64,000 nucleotides of DNA. Origin: Candidatus Poribacteria bacterium. GTDB taxonomy: Bacteria; Poribacteria; WGA-4E; WGA-3G. The DNA is taken from positions 54,764-118,763 of the forward strand of contig JAJDWA010000059.1 of the NCBI GenBank assembly GCA_022825825.1, read 5' to 3'. The position numbers and the translations under genes are program-made. This document shows, one piece after another, positions 44,199 to 53,775 of this stretch; position 1 is the stretch's first letter, and each line of letters starts with the position of its first letter. The notes below the pieces were generated by a model, which saw only the letters and a program-made list of their open reading frames with translations, ran no database searches and had not been told where the DNA came from.

Positions 44199-44344
44199 CA
44201 AGTGGTATGAAAATACATCAAGAAGTGAATTACAACCTCTGATCAATCTACTAACTCAACATAAATTTACGCAATAAGTAGTTTTGGGATTTGCATTTTT
44301 GTGATATTTTTCTCAAAAAAACTCTGGAACAAGCAATTTTAAGA

Positions 44345-44400
44345 TTTAAGCATAACAAAATTGGAATAAATAAAACGCTACCATTTTTGTTATGCTTAAA
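44345..44400. terminator. 16-bp inverted repeat between convergent genes, possible bidirectional terminator
   Basis: TTTAAGCATAACAAAA at 44345-44360 is perfectly mirrored at 44385-44400 with a 24-base loop. It lies in the 420-base gap between the TrpD-like gene and the convergent hemW. Stems are AT-rich and no clean T-run follows, so it may instead be a repeat or an operator. Nothing else in the gap is convincing except a possible gene remnant at 44560-44673. Confidence 0.5.
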
Positions 44401-44559
44401 AATATTTCGTTATTCAAAGATACTTATTAGACGACCTATGCAAAAACCCGCTATTGTATCAGGTTTATCTTCTGAAGTCATACAAGGATTGTGTCTAATT
44501 CACCTTTTCCAGTTATTTCTATAATCACTTCAAATTTAGAGTGCTAATAAGGAGTTAGC

Positions 44560-44673
44560 ATGGTCAGCGAAATACAAACTGCTCAAGATATATGGCAAAA
44601 ACTTGCTTCTATTGGTGCCTTCACATCAATTCCACAAAAACTTCATTTGCCAAGAAAAGTCCGCGGCGGGTAA
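44560..44673 (+). pseudogene. Possible truncated gene start, 37 codons
   Basis: A good ribosome site (AAGGAG) precedes ATG 44560 and the frame MVSEIQTAQDIWQKLASIGA, but after about 22 codons it runs into the reverse of the hemW 3' end and stops at 44673. This looks like the start of a gene whose body was lost in a rearrangement ending near 44625. The product is not recognised. Confidence 0.3.
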
Positions 44674-45763
44674 AACGAAAATGTGTCCCGTTCTGCTCCA
44701 ACAACTCTAAATCCATCCATTTTTGAATAGTATCCCCAAATGCTACTTCAAGTTTCTCGCCAAAACGCTGCTCATAATCCGCTAAACAGATACCTTCTCG
44801 TTTACGGAGTGAAAGCATGAGGGTTTCTGCTTTTTCAGCATGCCCTGTTAAACGCTCAGTCTCTGAAATCGGTTTTTTGTGTTGACAGAGTGCCTCAATG
44901 TAAGAGGAGATGCCTCGGATGTTGGCATAACGCACACCATCAACATAACCGCATGCCCCAACGCCTAACCCGATATATTCCTCATTATTCCAGTATACAA
45001 GGTTATGTCTAACTTCTCGGTTTGGTCGGGCAAAATTGCAGATTTCATAGTGCGTATATCCGTACGAGGTGAGTGTTTCAATAGTGTATTGGAACATATC
45101 CGCTTCAATGTCTTCGGCAGGGAGGACAAGTTTCCCAGCTTTCCACCAGTCATAAAACGGTGTTGACTCTTCCATGACGAGATTGTAGGCAGAGATATGT
45201 TCTGGCTCAAGTGAAATTGTCTCACTTAAGGTATGCTGCCATGCTTCCATCGTCTGCTTTGGAAGGGCAAAAATTAAATCTATATTGATATTGTCAAAGT
45301 CGTATTCGCGTGCTAAATGATAACTGTGTAGGAATTCCTCAACATTATGAATTCTACCTAACTGATGTAATGTTTCATCCTGCATCGCTTGCAAACCGAA
45401 ACTGAGCCGATTGATACCAGCATTTTTCATGACACTGAGCTTTTCACCATCAACGGTGCCCGGATTACATTCTACAGTAATTTCAGAATCAGGACATATC
45501 TGAAAATGTTTCTGTATATCGGTAAACAATTGCCCCAAAGCGTTGGCAGAAAGGATAGAAGGGGTGCCGCCGCCAATGAAAATTGTTTGCAAGGGAGCGG
45601 TTCGTGAAGCGTAAAGTTGCATCTCCGTTTGGAGCGCGTCTAGGTAAGTTTTCGCTTGTTCCTTGTGGAAAGAATAGGTGTTGAAAGCGCAATAGTAGCA
45701 CTTCGTAGCGCAAAATGGGATGTGAATGTAGAGGGAAGAAGGCATTTGAATAGAATTACTCAT
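44621..45763 (-). CDS. hemW: HemW-like radical SAM haem chaperone
   Basis: 380-residue radical SAM protein. The [4Fe-4S] motif is C18-x3-C22-x2-C25 followed by A-F, the HemW form; HemN has a further Cys. FIGGGTPSIL and CNPGTVDGEKL are typical core motifs. Long labelled as coproporphyrinogen oxidase, HemW is now regarded as a haem-binding protein that delivers haem to targets. The C-terminal HemN domain (LRKREGICLADYEQRFG) is present. It is minus-strand, 36 bases after the antitoxin-like gene. Confidence 0.9.
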   Translation of the reverse strand: MSNSIQMPSSLYIHIPFCATKCYYCAFNTYSFHKEQAKTYLDALQTEMQLYASRTAPLQTIFIGGGTPSILSANALGQLFTDIQKHFQICPDSEITVECNPGTVDGEKLSVMKNAGINRLSFGLQAMQDETLHQLGRIHNVEEFLHSYHLAREYDFDNINIDLIFALPKQTMEAWQHTLSETISLEPEHISAYNLVMEESTPFYDWWKAGKLVLPAEDIEADMFQYTIETLTSYGYTHYEICNFARPNREVRHNLVYWNNEEYIGLGVGACGYVDGVRYANIRGISSYIEALCQHKKPISETERLTGHAEKAETLMLSLRKREGICLADYEQRFGEKLEVAFGDTIQKWMDLELLEQNGTHFRFTRRGLFLANEVFVELM

Positions 45764-45799
45764 AAATTGCCATTTATCCGTAACACAGAGAATAACTTT

Positions 45800-46132
45800 T
45801 TACTGTGCTTGTAGATGTCTTTCGCGTGCCTCTCGTGCCTCTATCGAAAATTTAAACCCTAATTCGTGTAATATTCTGCGTATCATATTAAGTTGTGGAT
45901 TCCCGTTTACAGAAAGAATGTTGTAAAGTCCTTCATCGGTAAGACTAACACTTTCGGCTAACTTGGATATACCTCCTTGAGCCTCCGCTACATCTCTGAC
46001 TGCAAGTAAAAAAGCATCTATGTCTTCATTTTTCTCATAATCCTCAAGTGCTACCGAAAGATATATCTTTGCGTCCTCTGGATCGCGCAATTGTTCAATA
46101 TGATAATCTTTAAATTTTCTGTAGTTACGCAT
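45800..46132 (-). CDS. HTH antitoxin-like protein (addiction-module antidote type)
   Basis: 110-residue protein: MRNYRKFKDYHIEQLRDPEDAKIYLSVALEDYEKN then a helix-turn-helix (AVRDVAEAQGGISKLAESVSLTDEGLYNILS, ending GNPQLNMIRRIL). This is the pattern of 'probable addiction module antidote' proteins that partner HigB/RelE-type toxins and repress their own promoter. No toxin gene is adjacent. ATG 46132 is chosen because family members start MRNYR; it overlaps the end of the alcohol dehydrogenase by 8 bases, so translation may be coupled. Confidence 0.8.
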   Translation of the reverse strand: MRNYRKFKDYHIEQLRDPEDAKIYLSVALEDYEKNEDIDAFLLAVRDVAEAQGGISKLAESVSLTDEGLYNILSVNGNPQLNMIRRILHELGFKFSIEAREARERHLQAQ

Positions 46133-47243
46133 TTTTTGCCATAGCCCCAAATTCCAATCCAACTCGGATAGCAGAACCGTCATCAGCGTAAGAGAAAGCG
46201 TCGTTAATATTGTCAAACGGGAAGGTATCAGAGATAATTTTATGGAACGGATATTTGTCTCGTGTGCGGGTTAGAAAATCAAGCGCACGCGGGATTACCC
46301 ACGGTTCATAGACAATCACACCTCGAATCGTTTTGCTGCACCGAACGATATTGCCAGGGTCAATTTCCGTTGGGAATCCGAGATTGATGTTTCCTATCCA
46401 GAGATAACGGCCACCCCATCGAAGCATTTCTACACCTTCAGCGAGAACACGCGGTGAACCAACAAATTCAGCGATAAGGTCCGCACCGATGCCACTGGTT
46501 TGGTCAAGGACATAATCAACGCGTTCCTGCATTTCAAGTTCATCAACGTTGAGGGTGTAGTCCGCGCCAAACTCCTGAGCAAGCGCAAGACGTGCTTGAA
46601 TCCGATCAAGAACAATGATTTTCCCAGCACCCATCTCCCTTGCTACTGTTGTTGCATAAAGTCCAAGTCCACCTGCTCCTTGGATAACAACCGTATCTCC
46701 CAGTGTGATACCGATCTGATTAAGTCCGTAAATCACTTCCGATAAGGCACAGTTTATCGGAGAAACAAGCGTGTCCGACAGTTCATCAGGCACTTTAAAG
46801 ACCCAATGTCCCGCTTTCATGTAGTAATATTCACCGTATGCGCCGTGGAAGTGCGGCGGTTGTTCACTTGAAACACCGAGCCAATCTCTGTAGCGATTTG
46901 GACATCCAGGTTTTCCGTTGAGACACATCCAACAGCGTTGACACGGCTTGAAATAGGAGTAAACGATTCGGTCGCCTTCAGTTAGCGGTTGTCCTATGCT
47001 GTCACTTCGGATATTTCGTCCCATCGCTTCAATCGTACCGATCATTTCATGCCCCAGCACTTGTGGGATCCCGCTTGCGATTTTGGGGCCGTGCCCTCGC
47101 CAGAAATGCAAATCGGATCCGCAGATGTTTGCCATCCGGATTCGGACGAGCATGTCATCGGCTGTTACGGATGGGATCGGATATTCCCGAAATTCCAAAG
47201 GAGTTTGTGGGGTTGTAAAAATTGCTACCTTGCCAGTTTTCAT
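46125..47243 (-). CDS. Zinc-dependent medium-chain alcohol/polyol dehydrogenase
   Basis: 372-residue MDR dehydrogenase of the sorbitol/threonine dehydrogenase type. Catalytic zinc ligands lie in NICGSDLHFW (Cys) and VLGHEMIG (His-Glu). Structural zinc cysteines follow (CQRCWMCLNGKPGC). The NAD-binding loop is IQGAGGLGLYATTVAREMG. It oxidises a secondary alcohol or polyol with NAD(P). It lies in a minus-strand run after a lipoprotein gene, and its 3' end overlaps the antitoxin-like gene by 8 bases. Confidence 0.9.
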   Translation of the reverse strand: MKTGKVAIFTTPQTPLEFREYPIPSVTADDMLVRIRMANICGSDLHFWRGHGPKIASGIPQVLGHEMIGTIEAMGRNIRSDSIGQPLTEGDRIVYSYFKPCQRCWMCLNGKPGCPNRYRDWLGVSSEQPPHFHGAYGEYYYMKAGHWVFKVPDELSDTLVSPINCALSEVIYGLNQIGITLGDTVVIQGAGGLGLYATTVAREMGAGKIIVLDRIQARLALAQEFGADYTLNVDELEMQERVDYVLDQTSGIGADLIAEFVGSPRVLAEGVEMLRWGGRYLWIGNINLGFPTEIDPGNIVRCSKTIRGVIVYEPWVIPRALDFLTRTRDKYPFHKIISDTFPFDNINDAFSYADDGSAIRVGLEFGAMAKNA

Positions 47244-47301
47244 GGAAAACTTCCATTAGATAAGATTAGGATTCCCGCGTCACTTCAAACTGCAACACTT
47301 T

Positions 47302-47712
47302 TTAGTATTCATCAAAATTGACAACTTTCCATTGCCCTTCTATATTTTCGGTGGTAATAACAACTTTTCGGGTATGTGTGGCTGTGCCGCCGCGATTTTT
47401 GATTGTCAATTGATAATTGAATAATACATGTGTTACGTTTTCAACTTCATTGGATGTTTCTTTTCCGGTCTGTTTATATTCCATTTTCGGCATTTCGGGG
47501 GCAGGGGTGCCTGGCGCACGCACCTCTTGCAATCGGACGATTTCGGCTTCCAACATTTCTGTGGCAAGTCCAGAGGTTAACTGAAGGGCTGCTTCTTGGT
47601 TAGCAAGTTTATAGTAGTTATAGATAAAATCTTCAGTGACTGCTTGTGGGGTGTTCCTATTTGAACAAGCGGTTAACAGTAGTGCAAATAGGATGATGTA
47701 TCGTGGTTTCAT
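47302..47712 (-). CDS. Small lipoprotein of unknown function
   Basis: 136-residue protein with a signal peptide and lipobox LLTAC (Cys at about 16). The mature part (TPQAVTEDFIYNYYKLANQEAALQLTSGLATEMLEAEI then VVITTENIEGQWKVVNFDEY) looks like an NTF2-like alpha/beta fold (cf. DUF4878-type lipoproteins), but no function is known. It starts 4 bases after the NAGPA-type gene, so they share a transcript. Confidence 0.78.
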   Translation of the reverse strand: MKPRYIILFALLLTACSNRNTPQAVTEDFIYNYYKLANQEAALQLTSGLATEMLEAEIVRLQEVRAPGTPAPEMPKMEYKQTGKETSNEVENVTHVLFNYQLTIKNRGGTATHTRKVVITTENIEGQWKVVNFDEY

Positions 47713-47716
47713 GCGG

Positions 47717-49072
47717 TTATTTTTCTCTGGTGCGAATCAACGCCACGTTGAAAATAGGCCGTTCAAAAGGATGTGCAGGGCGGTTCACAATTTTGCCCAA
47801 TGCCCACAAGGCGGAAGAACTACCACCATCAAAGTTAATAGCGTGTTTGATCCCAATATCATTGAAAAAATTCGCCATCTGATAAAGAGTCATTCCCAGG
47901 CTATATCCGGATTTTCTGCCATCAACAACAATAAGAAAGAGTTTCTCATCGTTAAATCCTAAAGCGCTACGTGGGTGCTGATGCGCAGCGTTGCTGTGTC
48001 TGTAAGCGCTACTGTTTCTGCCCCGTGCAAACTCAATTAATTCCGGTTCAATTTCTCCATCTCGTAAAAGGCGCAAATTTCCACCGATACCTTCTTGAAT
48101 TGTTTGCCATTTTTCAGGTGTGAGCGCAATATCCAATACACCAGTCGAAGATTTCGTAATTTGCTTATACCAATGCGTTGCCAAGCGCGGCTCTATTGCA
48201 AGAACAACACCATCAGACGGAATGATACTGTTACCGCGTGGGTTAACTGCAGTCACAACGAAACGACTCGTGTATTTTCCGGTAAGCGGAAGCGTCAGTT
48301 TTTTTAGGGTGAATTCGTAACATCGGCGCGTTAAAGTTGACGTACCAAAACGAGGCGTGTAAAGTACTACTGGACAATACGAATCGCAAATTTGATTGAT
48401 CGCGTCTATCTTGAGAGTTTCCTCGCCAATTTGGAGACTACCGTTTAAGTAAACGGCGTCCAAGAGAAATTCATCATCTGGCGTAACTCCAAAACTCGTT
48501 TCACCCCACGGTGAAGGTGGAGAATAGCCCCATCTATCAATCAATTTGGGGATACTAATGAGTTCACCCTTTTGAATATAAAGGTTAAAGATCATTCCGC
48601 CACGTCCGTAACTATCTTCACGAATCCCAAAACTTCCGTTAACACCTGCTAAAGGTTGTATTCCTCTTTTTTTGAGTCGTCGCGTAGCACCGGTAATTGT
48701 TTCACGTCTGAGAATTTGGGAATTGGCGAGTTCCACATCGAATCTTAGGTTTTTCGCATCACGGTCCATCTCTGCCACGTAAACAACAGCGCCGCCAACC
48801 CAATAATAGCGGTAGAGTCGGAATCCGTCAGGCCATAGTTTCGTATCAAGAGCGTCCCTCCGCCTAACGGACTCTGGACGAATTTCCTTTGCCTCAACCT
48901 TAACAGATTTCGGACGCGTTTCTTTGACGCCAACTTTAGGTGTGGGTGGCTGAAATACCTCCTTCTCAAAAACCTGCACAGCATTAATGACTAAAATGAA
49001 AAGCAGGAGAAGTCCACATATAGCAATCAACTTAGGTAGAAGGTTCCGGCGATTATTTTCTGTGTACATCAA
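47717..49072 (-). CDS. Phosphodiester glycosidase (NAGPA) domain protein
   Basis: 451-residue protein with an N-terminal membrane anchor (LPKLIAICGLLLLFILVINAV) and a charged linker, then a NAGPA/DUF2233 domain: AGVNGSFGIR, FLIVVDGRKSGYSLGMTLYQMANFF and INFDGGSSSALWA carry the conserved Asn, Asp and Gly residues. The family cleaves phosphodiester-linked sugars, and bacterial members may act on exopolysaccharide or cell-wall sugars outside the membrane. Its small lipoprotein neighbour follows within 4 bases. The substrate is unknown. Confidence 0.83.
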   Translation of the reverse strand: MMYTENNRRNLLPKLIAICGLLLLFILVINAVQVFEKEVFQPPTPKVGVKETRPKSVKVEAKEIRPESVRRRDALDTKLWPDGFRLYRYYWVGGAVVYVAEMDRDAKNLRFDVELANSQILRRETITGATRRLKKRGIQPLAGVNGSFGIREDSYGRGGMIFNLYIQKGELISIPKLIDRWGYSPPSPWGETSFGVTPDDEFLLDAVYLNGSLQIGEETLKIDAINQICDSYCPVVLYTPRFGTSTLTRRCYEFTLKKLTLPLTGKYTSRFVVTAVNPRGNSIIPSDGVVLAIEPRLATHWYKQITKSSTGVLDIALTPEKWQTIQEGIGGNLRLLRDGEIEPELIEFARGRNSSAYRHSNAAHQHPRSALGFNDEKLFLIVVDGRKSGYSLGMTLYQMANFFNDIGIKHAINFDGGSSSALWALGKIVNRPAHPFERPIFNVALIRTREK

Positions 49073-49316
49073 ATTGTCCTACATTTCGTGATGGTAGCAA
49101 CACGTCAACTTTTTAAGGAGAGATTATAACTGATTCACTTATTTGTATTATTCTCAATTATAACTGAAATTATTCAATATTGCAAAAGGTTTATAGGATA
49201 AATAGCGAGGTATGGATGGGTTTACTGTGTTTTTCTCTATTTCGATTTCATATAAAGATTGATTAAAAGTGAGGTATTTGACTACAGCGTGCTAAGGTTA
49301 TATTTGAAGTCAGAAA

Positions 49317-49604
49317 TTATTCCGGTTGTTCGGGTTTAACTATTTTGTATTTGATTTCACCAGGTTTGATATAACCAAACCTCTTTCTGACAAGACGCTC
49401 TTTGGTTAAGGTGTCATTTTTTAGCAGTTCAACACGCTGCTTAAGTCGATCGCGTTCGGTTTCCAACTCCCGTATTTCCGCTTGGTATCTTTTCTCATCA
49501 ATTTGCGCTTGTTCCCAGTCTGCATAACCGCGCATAAATTGTCTGACACTAACTATGAGTAGGGCTAACGCGATGATAAGTAAAATTGCGCGAAAAATAC
49601 GCAT
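49317..49604 (-). CDS. Septum formation initiator FtsB/DivIC-like
   Basis: 95-residue single-span protein: a short cytoplasmic N-terminus, a membrane helix (AILLIIALALLIVSVRQFM) and a coiled coil (RYQAEIRELETERDRLKQRVELLKND), then RLVRKRFGYIKPGE, the conserved DivIC-family ending. It acts in the cell-division complex with FtsL/FtsQ. It follows eno on the same strand across about 165 bases that include a palindromic repeat; an eno-ftsB order is common in bacteria. Confidence 0.85.
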   Translation of the reverse strand: MRIFRAILLIIALALLIVSVRQFMRGYADWEQAQIDEKRYQAEIRELETERDRLKQRVELLKNDTLTKERLVRKRFGYIKPGEIKYKIVKPEQPE

Positions 49605-49656
49605 AATGTGAACCTTTATAGTAAATTATAAAAATAAATTGGCACTCTCGTCTCCC

Positions 49657-49682
49657 GGTAGGCGAGGTTTCCTAACCTCGCC
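49657..49682. repeat. Palindromic repeat in the eno-ftsB gap
   Basis: GGTA at 49657-49660 followed by a perfect palindrome, GGCGAGGTT-TCCT-AACCTCGCC (49661-49682). Same TCCTAACC core as the repeats at 6447, 6708 and 24283. Lying within a gap between co-directional genes, it could also serve as a processing or attenuation site. Confidence 0.75.
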
Positions 49683-49771
49683 GATGTAGGGTGTTCAAGT
49701 AATTCTAAAATCTACTATAGAAAGAATGTATTGGAACAGCATAAGCACCGTCCCAATACAAAAACAGGATT

Positions 49772-51154
<1,383 letters not shown>

Positions 51155-51313
51155 TTAATAACAATCAATATTAATAAATCCTGTCATCCTGAAAATACGA
51201 ATTATTATGTAGATTTTGCTTGACTTGATATGCATGTGATATCGTCCTCAAATTGATTTCCGAACGATGTTTTATACGGATAAACTAACAGAACTCTTAA
51301 CCTCTGTCTTTGA

Positions 51314-52423
51314 TTATGAAAGGCTTCGATTCCGCGCAGTGACCTCCCACGTTCCCTGACAATATCCATCGGCATCTATCACATAATAAAACGGATGTAA
51401 CGCAACACATGGACAGATATGTGTCGGACAGACATAAACCTCTTGTCCGATCTGTATGGGTGTCCCTTTAGGTACATTTACTGCCCAATGTTCCTCGTGT
51501 TGCTTGTCCACTTCAGCATTTTCAATATTTAGGATAATTCCGCGCACGCCATCAGGATCAGCTGCTATTGCCTTATGCCCTAAATCGAGCGTGACAAGAT
51601 TTGGAGTGGGTATACTAATAACGCGGCTCAGTAACAGCGCTGCAGGGATGAAGCCGAGGTCGGGATATCGGTTAGTGTAACCGTAGTCATGAAAAATAAA
51701 GGTCCCTGGCGATGCCTCAACCCCAGGTGTTTCAGCATAGACAGGAAATGTAGGGGTGCCACCCATCACAATCAACGGCACAGCAAGTCCTTTAGCAGAA
51801 AGCAGCGCTTGCATCTTTTCAACTTGTGCAAGACTTTGATTGCAGGCATCTTTGCGTGCTGTTAAATCTTCATCGTGGATATGTCCGTCGTATACATGCA
51901 AACCCCATGGCTGTAAACTATCTGATTGGTTAATGGCATCGTATATCTCCACTGCAGTATCACCGACAGGTACACCTGTTCGATGCATTCCGACATCAAG
52001 ATCGAGCATAACTTTAACGCTCAATCCGAGCTTCTCTGCTGCTGCAGAAAGGGCAGTTACCGGTTCTTGATGGTCAACAATTACCTTGAAATCAGCATTT
52101 GGATATCGTTGCTGTAGTGAAAGAAAGCGGTTGATATTGGGACCTACCATTTGGTAAGCAATTAAAATATCCTCTATCCCGCCTTGCGCGAGCATTTCTG
52201 CTTCTCGCAGTGTGGCACATTTATGTTTGAGGATTCCCGCTTCCCGTTCCATTTTAATTATCTCTGCAGTTTTGTGTGTCTTTGCATGGGGTCTGAGTTT
52301 TGAGACATTACCATCTACAGTTGCTATCGCGCGTTCTATATTCTGTTGCACCAGTGGTAGATAGACAACGAGTGCAGGACTCGGTATGTTTTCAACATTC
52401 TGTATACGATACTTTTGATCCAT
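51314..52423 (-). CDS. PLP-dependent D-threonine aldolase / D-serine dehydratase-like enzyme
   Basis: 369-residue fold-type III PLP enzyme with an alanine-racemase-like barrel. PSPALVVYLPLVQQNIERA, then LRPHAKTHKT with the PLP-binding Lys, VMLDLDVGMHRTGV and the C-terminal metal-binding HICPCVALH. It probably splits D-threonine or D-3-hydroxy-amino acids, or removes ammonia from D-serine; the subtype cannot be fixed. ATG 52423 is chosen because AGAGAGGT precedes it, rather than a start 10 codons earlier. It lies 38 bases downstream of pth. Confidence 0.85.
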   Translation of the reverse strand: MDQKYRIQNVENIPSPALVVYLPLVQQNIERAIATVDGNVSKLRPHAKTHKTAEIIKMEREAGILKHKCATLREAEMLAQGGIEDILIAYQMVGPNINRFLSLQQRYPNADFKVIVDHQEPVTALSAAAEKLGLSVKVMLDLDVGMHRTGVPVGDTAVEIYDAINQSDSLQPWGLHVYDGHIHDEDLTARKDACNQSLAQVEKMQALLSAKGLAVPLIVMGGTPTFPVYAETPGVEASPGTFIFHDYGYTNRYPDLGFIPAALLLSRVISIPTPNLVTLDLGHKAIAADPDGVRGIILNIENAEVDKQHEEHWAVNVPKGTPIQIGQEVYVCPTHICPCVALHPFYYVIDADGYCQGTWEVTARNRSLS

Positions 52424-52461
52424 TTCATTACCTCTCTGTAGGCGTGATTCCATTTTCCTGT

Positions 52462-53046
52462 TTAGCGACCGTTAAATTTATTCATTGCTGTTAGAATACC
52501 GTCTCGGATAAAGGTTTCAGCTGCTTCAACTGCACGTTTAACAGTCTCTTCAATCTCAATCTCTTCTTCTTTGGAGAATTCTGAGAGGACATAATCTGTT
52601 AAGTCTCCGACAGGCTCACCGATACCGATGCGTAAGCGAGGGAGCTCAGTTGTTCCAAGGTGATAAATAATAGATTGCATGCCTTTCTGGCCACCGGCAC
52701 TTCCCTTTTGCCGTATCCGGATTGTCCCAATGTCTAAGTGAATATCATCGTAGACGATACAGATATCCGTAAGCGGTACTTCAAACCGATTGACGAGGGC
52801 AGCGACAGCAGAACCGCTATTGTTCATGTATGTCATCGGCTTGGCAAGAATGATAGAGGACTCGTGTAGTATAGCCTGTGTGACGAGCGATTGACAGATA
52901 GAACTTACGCGCTTCCCAGAGACACTTTCAGTGTTTTGCTCCAATTGTATTTTGGTGTAAATCGCATCAATCACTCGGAAGCCGATATTGTGTTTGGTCC
53001 GCTCGTACCGTGGACCGGGATTGCCGAGTCCAACGATGAGTTTCAC
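52462..53046 (-). CDS. pth: Peptidyl-tRNA hydrolase
   Basis: 194-residue Pth that frees tRNA from stalled peptidyl-tRNA. VGLGNPGPRYERTKHNIGF carries the active-site Asn and His; PMTYMNNSGSAV and VYDDIHLDIGTIRIRQKGSAGGQKGM complete the signature. It belongs to the run L25-amidase-GerMN-pth; an rplY-pth neighbourhood is common in bacteria. Confidence 0.95.
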   Translation of the reverse strand: MKLIVGLGNPGPRYERTKHNIGFRVIDAIYTKIQLEQNTESVSGKRVSSICQSLVTQAILHESSIILAKPMTYMNNSGSAVAALVNRFEVPLTDICIVYDDIHLDIGTIRIRQKGSAGGQKGMQSIIYHLGTTELPRLRIGIGEPVGDLTDYVLSEFSKEEEIEIEETVKRAVEAAETFIRDGILTAMNKFNGR

Positions 53047-53101
53047 AAATTTCTCTCCATTTATATTCTAATAGCGCGGTTAAAGTTAAAATAGCTGTGC
53101 C

Positions 53102-53689
53102 TCAAAATCGCAGAGGTTGTGAGAGGTCCAAATGTCCAGCAAGCGTTTCCTTTTCTTCACCGTCAATAAGAATCTGGACATGTATAATTTCGTTGGGAAA
53201 CGCGTCAAAGACAGTTTTAAGAATGGCAGTTACTGTTAATAATTCAGCTGTTGTTCCACCGATATGCCCGTCTGTAAGATGGTGTGAAAAATCCAAATAT
53301 GCGGTTTTTTGACTATCTATGTAAGCTTCATTAAGTAACGTTCCTCGTGGAATTGGATTTCTGTAGTTGGGAAGTGTTTCTTGAACGAGTGCTGAAACTA
53401 TCTGTTTCAAACGTTCAGTTGGTTCTAAATAAAGCTGAAGATCGACTTGAACAGGCGTAATTTCAAGTGATGTTGGGTTCAATAGAAATATGTTAACCTC
53501 TTGCAGTGGTGGCAAGATATCTGTTGGATTGGCTGCGTCCGGTAGTTTCGGTGGAGCATCTCTGATCTTTGTTTGTTTGGACTGAGAAATTAACACAAGG
53601 GTAATGGCAAGACCAATTACTATGGCAACCAAAGTAATACCCCATATTATGAAGAGTCTTGAGTGGATAATTCTTTGGAAAAAATTCAC
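53102..53689 (-). CDS. GerMN-domain membrane-anchored protein
   Basis: 195-residue protein with an N-terminal membrane helix (LFIIWGITLVAIVIGLAITLVLI) and a GerMN domain: VNIFLLNPTSLEITPVQVDL, then LNEAYIDSQKTAYLDFSHHLTDGHIGGTTAELLTV. GerMN domains occur in germination and cell-wall proteins and often next to amidases. Here the gene follows a cell-wall amidase on the same strand, so a role in peptidoglycan remodelling is likely, though sporulation is not implied. Confidence 0.85.
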   Translation of the reverse strand: MNFFQRIIHSRLFIIWGITLVAIVIGLAITLVLISQSKQTKIRDAPPKLPDAANPTDILPPLQEVNIFLLNPTSLEITPVQVDLQLYLEPTERLKQIVSALVQETLPNYRNPIPRGTLLNEAYIDSQKTAYLDFSHHLTDGHIGGTTAELLTVTAILKTVFDAFPNEIIHVQILIDGEEKETLAGHLDLSQPLRF

Positions 53690-53775
53690 AGTTTTGCTCC
53701 AATAGCCTCCCTTGATCTATGTCTCGCTGTGGTGTGTCTTACAAAAACTGCGTTTTAGTTAACGTTCAGATATTT

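Noticed and set aside
44291..44524. 77-codon plus-strand frame in the gap before hemW
   Set aside because: It runs through the perfect inverted repeat at 44345-44400 and has no ribosome site or recognisable motif.
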